Shown piece after piece: positions 1-5,751 of a stretch of DNA of 11,577 nucleotides. How positions within the stretch are numbered: position 1 is the first letter of the stretch; the number at the start of each line of letters is the position of its first letter. A program made the translations under genes and the position numbers. The stretch covers positions 1 to 11,577 of the forward strand of contig DTYD01000014.1 in NCBI GenBank assembly GCA_012962055.1, given 5' to 3'. Origin of the DNA: Hadesarchaea archaeon (GTDB taxonomy: Archaea > Hadarchaeota > Hadarchaeia > Hadarchaeales > Hadarchaeaceae). The notes under the pieces are model-generated. The model made no database searches. It worked only from the letters and a program-made list of their open reading frames with translations, and had not been told where the DNA came from.

Positions 1-57
1 CGACCGCAAAATAAAGTTGTTTAAATCAGTTTTTGACCAAGGTTTACCCCGGGCTTT

Positions 58-270
58 TTACAGAACCTCCACGACTTGGCTCATCTTTAACCCGTTGTGC
101 TTGCAGAACTGCCTGAAGTTGTGGTACAGTTCCTCGTCCACGGTGAAGTTGACACGCACCTTCGTAGGGGAGCATGGCGGTTTGCCTGTTTTGTCGTAAA
201 CACCGGGGCGTCGAACCGCCCCGGGCGCAGGGCTATCTGCTTTTTGGTCCGCCAGACTTTCGGATGACAT
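58..270 (-). CDS. Small ribbon-helix-helix (CopG/Arc-like) DNA-binding protein
   Basis: This 70-residue protein ends in a ribbon-helix-helix-like module. Residues about 36-70 read as a beta strand with alternating polar and hydrophobic residues (KVRVNFTV), a helix (DEELYHNFRQFCKHNG), and a second helix opening with KMSQVVEV. RHH proteins dimerise through the strand and insert it into the DNA major groove, usually as autorepressors or antitoxin-type regulators. The first 35 residues are low in predicted structure and rich in Pro/Gly, so the true start may lie further in; an in-frame GTG lies at the beginning of the strand. The ATG used here overlaps the upstream minus-strand gene by 38 bases and has no clear Shine-Dalgarno site. 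Helix 2 stops about one or two turns short of a typical RHH. The fold call rests on pattern only. Target DNA is unknown; its own overlapping-promoter region near 560-600 is an obvious candidate. Confidence 0.6.
   Translation of the reverse strand: MSSESLADQKADSPAPGAVRRPGVYDKTGKPPCSPTKVRVNFTVDEELYHNFRQFCKHNGLKMSQVVEVL
203..224. repeat. Perfect 8-bp GC inverted repeat (hairpin)
   Basis: CCGGGGCG at 203-210 and CGCCCCGG at 217-224 are perfect reverse complements separated by the six bases TCGAAC. The hairpin lies just past the stop of the frameshifted minus-strand gene (stop at 233-235) and inside the poorly conserved 5' part of the RHH reading frame. It could be a transcript hairpin that stops or stabilises the upstream message, or a protein-binding palindrome. 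No T-run follows it in the minus-strand direction, so a classical terminator is not supported. I tested a tRNA T-arm reading because of the GTTCGA loop; the pairing does not fit. Confidence 0.5.
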
Positions 271-546
271 CCCAGGTCATGCTTCTTGCGGTCCTCACGT
301 TCTTATTGACGATGCGGGTCACCGGGTTGTCCACCGCGTATGGGTCGTTGGCAGCTTCAATTCCCCGAATGTGCTCACCATCGCCGCAACGGCCGTCCGC
401 TTGTCGTATCATCGGAAGCGTGACTTGCAGCGCCAGAACCACGCGCGCCAGCAGCAACCTGTCCGTCCACCCCTGCGCTGAGACAAGTCCAGATCGTCCT
501 CGTTGACCGGCCTGCTTGCCCCCCCAACGCTTTTGTTCAGCTCCAT
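233..546 (-). pseudogene. Unknown gene, apparently frameshifted (two-frame reading)
   Basis: I do not recognise this gene. From the ATG at 546-544 the frame begins MELNKSVGG and runs through VNEDDLDLSQRRG, then becomes unprotein-like and stops at 409-411. The neighbouring frame is open from there to the TAG at 233-235 and reads convincingly as protein (WTDRLLLARVVLALQ, then NDPYAVDNPVTRIVNKNV). Adding one G to the short G run near 468-471, or a -1 slip there, joins the two into about 104 residues. A run of seven G on the coding strand (519-525) is a second place where a base could be lost or slipped. The ATG sits about 26 bases downstream of a TATA-like box (CTTTTATGTA on the minus strand), as expected for a leaderless archaeal message, which supports this start. 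The gene end overlaps the RHH gene by 38 bases, so the two probably form one unit. A sequencing error, a decayed gene and programmed frameshifting are all possible. Confidence 0.45.
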
Positions 547-560
547 GATCTCGCCTCTGG

Positions 561-592
561 TCCACATACATAAAAGTGTGTATAAAATGGTG
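561..592. promoter_or_regulatory. Back-to-back archaeal TATA-like boxes (divergent promoter)
   Basis: An AT-rich patch in GC-rich surroundings holds two TATA-like elements facing opposite ways. On the plus strand, GTGTATAAAATGG (centred near 583) would place a start site near 609, upstream of the winged-helix gene at 687. On the minus strand, CTTTTATGTATG (centred near 571) would place a start site near 545, on the ATG of the frameshifted gene. The boxes are only about 12 bases apart, so the two polymerase complexes would exclude each other, and one repressor could control both. The short mirrored TACA/TGTA pair at 567-582 is a weak operator candidate. This is read from base pattern and spacing alone. 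Confidence 0.4.
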
Positions 593-686
593 TCCGTGGG
601 GGCCCGTAAGCGGAAAATTGAACCCGAACGAGCTGAACATGCTGGGGTGCAAAAAAACTGGCACGATAGAGTAGAACGGTAGGAGG

Positions 687-962
687 ATGCTCAAAAAGGA
701 GCTGGTATACCGGGAGTTGCTGTGGCTGGCGGAGCGTGATGGTCAAACCACCCGGCGGGCTTCCGCAAAGACATGCGCGGTGTCGCTCAACTTGGTTAAC
801 TCGGTCACGCGGGAGTTCAAGCGAATCGACGGCATCGAAATGCACCCGATGCGTATGCACATCACCCGCCCGGCGAAGAGTGAAAAACTCCGCTCCTTCT
901 GCCTCAAACTGTCTTTTCCCACATCAGCAGCGCTTCGCGCGAGATCCCGACCCTCCTCCTAG
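687..962 (+). CDS. Winged-helix transcription regulator, N-terminal part (truncated)
   Basis: The ATG directly follows AGGAGG at 681-686, a perfect but unusually close Shine-Dalgarno sequence. Residues 4-60 look like a winged helix-turn-helix domain: a first helix (ELVYRELLWLAERDG), a helix-turn-helix (RRASAKTCAVSLNLVNSV, then TREFKRIDGI), and a wing strand ending MRMHITRP. This resembles the N-terminal domain of a family of archaeal regulators that, as I recall them, continue well beyond this point. Here, after about residue 64, the sequence loses protein character, and the frame runs 59 bases past the stop of the convergent methyltransferase gene. I infer that the 3' part of an ancestral gene was lost where the methyltransferase block joins this strip. 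The product might still bind DNA, or the gene may be a remnant. The convergent overlap means antisense pairing of the two messages is possible. Confidence 0.55.
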   Translation: MLKKELVYRELLWLAERDGQTTRRASAKTCAVSLNLVNSVTREFKRIDGIEMHPMRMHITRPAKSEKLRSFCLKLSFPTSAALRARSRPSS

Positions 963-3108
963 CAGGCGTCGTGCAGTATCGCTTGTTCACCACCACGAGT
1001 TGCTTGGCCCTGAAACCCACCTTCTCCGCCATCGAGCTCAGCGTTTCACACACCTCGATCGGACCGGACGGCAGGCACCCGTCCGAAGTGACCATACAGA
1101 TGCCCGCCCCCTTTTTACAAACACGCGAGATCTCCCGCAGGGCCGCGAACATATCCTTGAAGTAGAGCTTCGCCTCGAACGGTTTTTCGCCGACGAACTC
1201 CGTGACGTCCGAAAAGTCCTCTTCGGTTGCACTCCCCTCCCGAACACCGATGAGCTCGTCGGCGCGCGGCTTCTCCAGTCCGAGTATCCACCCTTCGACT
1301 CGGTACACGTGGATGTATTCCTGTTTCCTGAAGTACGGCGGGGAGGTGATCACCGCGTCGACGCTCTCGTCCGCCAGATTCATTTTCCTGGCGTCGCAGT
1401 GTTCGATCGTTATATTTGATGGTTTCGCCCTGAATTGCTCGAGGTCACGGCACATTCGCAGGAGCTGTTCTTCCAGGACTTTTCTGAGCGGTGGGACGGC
1501 ACGCTTGACTACCTTGATCGCTGCCCCGTCCCTGCGCGCCCAGCTGCACCTCATCGCAGCAACTGCCAGCCCCAGCAGCATAAACTCCCGAGTTTTTTCG
1601 TCATCCACTTCCATGATCCTGCCCCTGAAGTGAGCGATGTCCTCCAGCACCGGTTTGGGAAAGACGCGACTCACAAGAGCGGGGACCTCCACCTTCATGC
1701 GTTCAAACTTCGACTTCACGATACCGTGGACAGCCGACCTCAACTTACCGACATCGTAGTCTCCGAGTTTCACGCGCGACGCAAAGAGCAGGACCGGGTG
1801 CACGTCGAAGCCCACGCAGGGCAGACCGAGTTCCCTGCACGCGAGCGGCGCGGTGCCGGAGTTACCACACCATACAGGTTTGCCATTTCTTCTTACGTAA
1901 ATTACATGATTGGGAACTTCTAAACACCAAACATCGCCGTTGTAGTCAACCCAATTTTCAACATTTTCAGATCTTTCCCGCACGGAGCGTCTGCCGTAAA
2001 CCCGAGGTGTATCGTGTTTCTGGATGAAAGTAAGCATCCATGTGTTGCGCCCGGCAAAAATCTGCCTTCTAGGGATTCTATCGTCCTTTTCACCAGCTTT
2101 TGCGGACAATGCAAAATTAGCGCTCCAGCCCGCCTTCAATGCAATTTCCTGCAAATCATCTTTAAGTTTTTCTGAGGCCGTCCAGCAACGAATTGTAGGA
2201 TTTCTTTGCTTTCGAACGGTGGACCTGCGTCCATCGCCTAACAAATAGGCATTAAGAAATAGCTCCAATTGCCGTGGGGAGAGGGATTTTATGTCATCAG
2301 GTATGAATTTTTCACGCGATTTTCCAGATTTGCTTAAGTATTCGTACAGTTCCTTGTCATATATCTTCACTTTCGAACCCTGCGTGAGGTGCGGATTAAA
2401 GCCCAGTCTTTGTGCAACCTCCACCGCTTTACTCAAAATCTCGTCGTTGTAATTTCTTATTTGAACGACGTAAAAATAGCCTTTCCCATTTTTTCTCCTG
2501 TATTTAGTGACCGAACCCCCAGCCAACCACAAGCCAAAAAAGAAAAGCCAATCATCCATGGGGGGCTTTCTGTTTCCAAGCTCGAAAGTCGCTTTTTCCA
2601 CCCCCCTCCATTTACAGTTCTTTTTGTAAATAACGTGTTTTCCAAAAATACTTTCTGCAGGAATGAGGTCAAAAATCCACTCCGATTTTGGCTTGAGAGA
2701 TTTCCTTTGCGCCACGAACATTCTGTGATTTGGCGTGACAAGCAAATCTACTTGTTTGGATTTAACCTTGTACATCTTGCCCCTGTAAATGTAATGATAG
2801 AGCCTTCGTGGCCGTTGGTATTCAAGCTCAAACGTAGCTGGATTTAGCGTAGCTATCTCATCCCCCACTGTCACGGTGTCAAAACGCTTCCAGCCTTTCT
2901 TTGTCAAAACTTCAGTTTCGCTGTCGTAACACCCACAGAATGGGTCAAGCGCAACGTCACCCTCTCCCAGTCCCCATGTCTCGGCTAGGAGGAACACTAG
3001 GTCGCGCGAGAACGCCTCCTTCATGGAGAACCAGTTGTATACCGGGCGCCTCCGGTCGGAGAGCGGGGTGGCGATCCTCCCCAGGTAAAGTTTCTCGACT
3101 ACCTTCAA
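904..3108 (-). CDS. DNA methyltransferase (N4-cytosine/N6-adenine type) interrupted by an intein
   Basis: The 734-residue precursor splices to a 377-residue SAM-dependent DNA amino-methyltransferase. Motif I is DPFCG (residues 55-59) joined after splicing to SGT (417-419), giving the classical DPFCGSGT SAM loop. The acidic strand-2 end is FDVHP (434-438). The catalytic motif IV is TSPPY (588-592), typical of enzymes that methylate an exocyclic amino group. Motif I precedes motif IV, unlike beta-class enzymes. No separate target-recognition domain stands out; the region between the motifs (about 440-570) or the end could serve. The start is TTG, 2 bases after the rfcL stop, with AGGGG upstream, so it is likely cotranslated with rfcL. 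The gene ends with TGA. No restriction endonuclease is nearby, so an orphan, possibly regulatory or repair-linked, modification enzyme is plausible. An RNA target cannot be excluded from sequence alone. Confidence 0.82.
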   Translation of the reverse strand: MKVVEKLYLGRIATPLSDRRRPVYNWFSMKEAFSRDLVFLLAETWGLGEGDVALDPFCGCYDSETEVLTKKGWKRFDTVTVGDEIATLNPATFELEYQRPRRLYHYIYRGKMYKVKSKQVDLLVTPNHRMFVAQRKSLKPKSEWIFDLIPAESIFGKHVIYKKNCKWRGVEKATFELGNRKPPMDDWLFFFGLWLAGGSVTKYRRKNGKGYFYVVQIRNYNDEILSKAVEVAQRLGFNPHLTQGSKVKIYDKELYEYLSKSGKSREKFIPDDIKSLSPRQLELFLNAYLLGDGRRSTVRKQRNPTIRCWTASEKLKDDLQEIALKAGWSANFALSAKAGEKDDRIPRRQIFAGRNTWMLTFIQKHDTPRVYGRRSVRERSENVENWVDYNGDVWCLEVPNHVIYVRRNGKPVWCGNSGTAPLACRELGLPCVGFDVHPVLLFASRVKLGDYDVGKLRSAVHGIVKSKFERMKVEVPALVSRVFPKPVLEDIAHFRGRIMEVDDEKTREFMLLGLAVAAMRCSWARRDGAAIKVVKRAVPPLRKVLEEQLLRMCRDLEQFRAKPSNITIEHCDARKMNLADESVDAVITSPPYFRKQEYIHVYRVEGWILGLEKPRADELIGVREGSATEEDFSDVTEFVGEKPFEAKLYFKDMFAALREISRVCKKGAGICMVTSDGCLPSGPIEVCETLSSMAEKVGFRAKQLVVVNKRYCTTPARRRVGISREALLMWEKTV
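1861..2931 (-). mobile_element. Intein (357 aa) with LAGLIDADG homing-endonuclease domain, in methyltransferase motif I
   Basis: The intein is precursor residues 60-416. Block A starts with Cys1 (CYDSETEVLTKKGW), block B has the TxxH motif as TPNH, block F is DVWCLEVPNHVIYVRRNG, and block G is KPVWCGN followed by Ser+1. Penultimate His is replaced by Gly, a variation known in some inteins. The central region holds two LAGLIDADG-type helices: FFGLWLAGG at intein residues 131-139 and LNAYLLGDG at 225-233. The catalytic Asp is present in the second (D232) but is Gly138 in the first, so cleavage activity is probably lost or altered. Until the intein splices out, the SAM loop is split and the enzyme should be inactive. 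Base composition differs from the host: I counted about 43% GC in 2401-2460 against about 60% in 3601-3660 of rfcL, which fits horizontal arrival. Confidence 0.93.
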
Positions 3109-3110
3109 GT

Positions 3111-4334
3111 TTACCCCTGCACTTTCAAAAACTTCGACTCGGCATCCGTGAGCTCGAGTTCTTCCACTACCGCGTCGGCCGCCTCCTTGTCGTGCTTGAA
3201 GACCATCCCCAGGTAGGGCATAATGTCCCTGCGCGCGATCCTAGCAGAGGTGTGGCAGCGTAATGCAATTTTCTTGGCCACCGCGTCCCGCACAGCTCGA
3301 TCGACCCTAGTCCGCGCGTAGTGCCTGAGAACCCCCGGAGACACGAACTTGGCACGCCTGAGATTTCTTCCCCTCGACAGGGCCACCCCCGCGCCCATCA
3401 GGTCGCTTGCGTATCCCCACAGCCCGTAGGTCTGTCCTCTTTTCGCCCAACCCAGGAATATATCGGCACGGGAAATCGCGTCGTAGACCCTAACCAGACT
3501 TGCCGGATCCACGACGACCTTCGGGATGTTTTCGTCTATCCACACCAGCGCGTCCTCAGGCGGAAGGTCCAGAGACCAGAGCGCCGCCCTCACCTCCTTC
3601 GCGTTTTCGGCCGAGAGCAACCTGTCAAGAAAATCGTACACGCTGAGCTCCCGGTCCCGGCGGTACAGGGCCAGGTCGGACGGTTCGAGTCGCTTCTTGC
3701 CTGTGGCCGAAGTCTGCAGGTCGGTGATGGCGCAGCGCATGTCGCCCTTGGCGGTCTCCGCGATCACCCTGAGTGCACGAGGGTCGGCCGTGATCTTCTC
3801 CTCTTTGCATATCCGGTGCAGCTCCTTGATGATGGCGTCGGCGGTGAGGCTCCCGAAATTGATCCACGCGCACGTCATTCGGATGTCCCAGGGGATCGCG
3901 AACTGGTCGTTTGCAATGAGCAGGAGCGGGTTTTGGGTCTCCGCGATGAGTTCCTTGAGGGCTTTGTACCCTCCGCGGTCGGCAGCGCCGTGGATGTTGT
4001 CCGCCTCGTCAAGCACGACCAATCTTCGACCACCGGCTCCGGCGAACAGGGTCCCCACGCTGGCCGCGACCCCGGCCACACGCTTGATTTCGGACATGGT
4101 GCGTCGGTCGCTGGCATTCATCTCGATCAGGTCCCAGCTGAACTCGTCGGCGAGGGCGGCGGCGGCAACGCTTTTCCCGGTTCCGGCAGCCCCGTAGAGC
4201 AACGCGGCACGTTTGTACGGCTTCCCCCTCTTCCAGCCCTCGGCCCACCTCAGGAGGCCCTGGACCGCCTTCTGCTGGCCGACGATGCCCTTGAGTTTGC
4301 GTGGTCTGTGTTTCTCCACCCAGGGCTCAGACAT
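3111..4334 (-). CDS. rfcL: Replication factor C large subunit (clamp loader)
   Basis: RFC-L works with RFC-S to open the PCNA ring and load it at primer-template junctions using ATP. The start MSEPWVEKHRPRKL is the family signature beginning, so ATG at 4334-4332 is preferred over a TTG five codons upstream. Walker A is GAAGTGKS (residues 48-55), Walker B is VVLDEADN (106-113), and sensor 1 is the Asn in LLIANDQ (142). After the AAA+ and lid domains comes a helical collar domain to residue 407. The protein ends FLKVQG without a recognisable PIP box (PCNA-binding tail), and about 407 residues is on the short side for archaeal RFC-L. A TATA-like box lies about 35 bases upstream. The gene is divergent from mre11 and leads directly into the methyltransferase gene. 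Confidence 0.93.
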   Translation of the reverse strand: MSEPWVEKHRPRKLKGIVGQQKAVQGLLRWAEGWKRGKPYKRAALLYGAAGTGKSVAAAALADEFSWDLIEMNASDRRTMSEIKRVAGVAASVGTLFAGAGGRRLVVLDEADNIHGAADRGGYKALKELIAETQNPLLLIANDQFAIPWDIRMTCAWINFGSLTADAIIKELHRICKEEKITADPRALRVIAETAKGDMRCAITDLQTSATGKKRLEPSDLALYRRDRELSVYDFLDRLLSAENAKEVRAALWSLDLPPEDALVWIDENIPKVVVDPASLVRVYDAISRADIFLGWAKRGQTYGLWGYASDLMGAGVALSRGRNLRRAKFVSPGVLRHYARTRVDRAVRDAVAKKIALRCHTSARIARRDIMPYLGMVFKHDKEAADAVVEELELTDAESKFLKVQG

Positions 4335-4437
4335 TCGAACACCGAACAAAGTTCGTCGGAACCCGATTTAACTTTACGTTTACGCCGGCGTGAAAGTTGT
4401 CCCGAAAATCCACTTAAGCACGCGCCGACAAAATAAA
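4335..4437. promoter_or_regulatory. Divergent promoter region between rfcL and mre11
   Basis: Two TATA-like elements are visible. For rfcL (minus strand), AAAGTTAAAT at about 4364-4373 predicts a start site near 4342, leaving a leader of only a few bases. For mre11 (plus strand), ACTTAAGC near 4411-4418 predicts a start near 4440, on or next to the GTG codon, which suggests a leaderless message. A palindrome CGAAC-AAA-GTTCG spans 4343-4355, with a third CGAAC copy at 4336-4340, just where rfcL transcription should begin; it is a candidate operator. Assignments rest on pattern and spacing only. Confidence 0.4.
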
Positions 4438-5751
4438 GTGAGTGATTCCTTGAAGATCGCGGTCATCTCAGATCCACACCTCGGAGCGAAGTGGGGGACC
4501 GCCCGGGAGCACGACTCTTTCATCCAGTTTCGAGAGGCGGTGGAAAAATCACTGGAACTCGGGGCGCAGCTCATCGTGCTGCTCGGCGACATCTTCGATA
4601 CCCGCGTCCCGAGGCAGGAGGTGTGGGCGCGGGCCCTGCGCATCCTCTCGACACCGCTCGCGAGGGGGCGGAACCAGGTCAATCTCATCGAGGCGAAGGA
4701 CAAGGAACCGGGCGAGATCTCGCCCGTGGCCCTCCGCGGAACCCCGGTCATCTCTCTCCACGGAAACCACGAACGCCGGACGCGGGGGCTGACGAATCCC
4801 GTCGAGGCGCTCGAGGCGGCGGGACTGCTCATCCATCTGCACCAGGGCGCGCTGGTCTTCGAAACCCCGGATGGCGGGCTAGCTATCCACGGGATGAGCA
4901 ACGTCCCGGAGCAACATGCGAGGAAGGTTCTCGCGACTTGGAACCCAAAACCGGTCGAGGGCGCGTTCAACATCATTGCTTTGCATCAGTCCGTGGGCAA
5001 GTTCGTCTACTCTAGTGAGGAAAGGCCGACACTGGACCTGGCCGATCTTCCGGCGGGCTTCGACCTTTACCTCTGCGGCCACATCCACTACCGGAACGAG
5101 TCCACGGCCAACGGCAGACCGCTACTCTTTCCAGGGGGCACAGAGCGCACCCAGCTCCTCCAGGTCGAGGCGGAGACGCCGAAGGGATTCTACATGGTCG
5201 AAATCGGTGACGGGCTCAAATACGATTTTGTGGAGCTCGCCTCCCCGCGAGATTTTTTCTACGCCGAGATGAGGTTCGTGGGCGTGAGCATTCCAGAACT
5301 CAACAAGGCGGTGAGGGCCAAGGTGGGGGAACTTCTGGGAAAACCAAGGAAAAACCCCGACAAACTCCCGCTCATAAGGGTGAGACTCGTCGGGACGCTA
5401 GCCAAGGAAGCGTCGCGCGGCGAGTTCGACGAGCGAGCGGTCACCCAGGAGTTTGAGGACAGGGCACTGGTGGTGGTGAGCAAAGGGGACTTGGTCGCGC
5501 CAGGGCTGGAGGAAAAGGTCCAGCTCCTACGTGAGCTCAGGGAGCGGCGCATGTCTGTCGATGACACCGCCATGGTCCTGTTGGAGGAAAACCTGCGCGA
5601 GGCCGGTTACACCCAAATATTCGATGTGCGCACGCTTTACGGCCTGCTGGTTGAGGGGCGAGAAGAGGATGCGTTACGGAACGTGTTCGGGGTCGTGGAA
5701 AACCTCGTGAACGCGGGATTAAGGAGAAAATCGGATGATAACCAGCGTTAA
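4438..5751 (+). CDS. mre11: DNA double-strand break repair nuclease Mre11
   Basis: Mre11 is the Mn-dependent exo/endonuclease of the Mre11-Rad50 complex, which processes DNA ends for homologous repair. From the GTG at 4438 the protein has 437 residues, and the five calcineurin-like phosphoesterase motifs are all present: SDPHLG (D12, H14), GDIFD (D51), GNHE (N110, H111), ALHQ (H183) and GHIH (H215, H217). About 20 residues between motifs II and III (near 85-105) form a charged insertion. Residues beyond about 270 form the capping and Rad50-binding region. The frame extends 16 codons upstream to another GTG at 4390, but the TATA spacing and the usual start close to the first strand favour 4438. 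The stop overlaps rad50 by 17 bases, so the pair is translationally coupled. The herA and nurA genes that often accompany this pair in archaea are not in the window. Confidence 0.95.
   Translation: MSDSLKIAVISDPHLGAKWGTAREHDSFIQFREAVEKSLELGAQLIVLLGDIFDTRVPRQEVWARALRILSTPLARGRNQVNLIEAKDKEPGEISPVALRGTPVISLHGNHERRTRGLTNPVEALEAAGLLIHLHQGALVFETPDGGLAIHGMSNVPEQHARKVLATWNPKPVEGAFNIIALHQSVGKFVYSSEERPTLDLADLPAGFDLYLCGHIHYRNESTANGRPLLFPGGTERTQLLQVEAETPKGFYMVEIGDGLKYDFVELASPRDFFYAEMRFVGVSIPELNKAVRAKVGELLGKPRKNPDKLPLIRVRLVGTLAKEASRGEFDERAVTQEFEDRALVVVSKGDLVAPGLEEKVQLLRELRERRMSVDDTAMVLLEENLREAGYTQIFDVRTLYGLLVEGREEDALRNVFGVVENLVNAGLRRKSDDNQR

Noticed and set aside
1..57. TATA-like TTGTTTAAATC and an open minus-strand frame beyond the RHH stop
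   Set aside because: No plus-strand gene follows within range, and 19 open codons after a stop are within chance; the window edge prevents a decision.
199..228. Possible tRNA T-arm around GTTCGA
   Set aside because: Placing TTC at the T-loop position leaves a C-C mismatch in the five-pair stem, and no acceptor or anticodon arm is nearby.
587..682. 31-codon plus-strand frame ending four bases before the winged-helix ATG
   Set aside because: Its ATG lies within the TATA-like box itself, so it would be upstream of the predicted transcript start; the peptide is charged and unrecognised. It could be real only if transcription starts further upstream.
736..1419. Plus-strand open frame (227 codons) across the winged-helix gene and methyltransferase end
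   Set aside because: It overlaps both supported genes in another frame and has shadow-like composition.
3321..4436. Long plus-strand open frame (371 codons) opposite rfcL
   Set aside because: It is the antisense of a clearly recognised AAA+ gene in GC-rich DNA; its translation shows no domain pattern and is rich in Arg/Pro/Gly/His as expected for a shadow.
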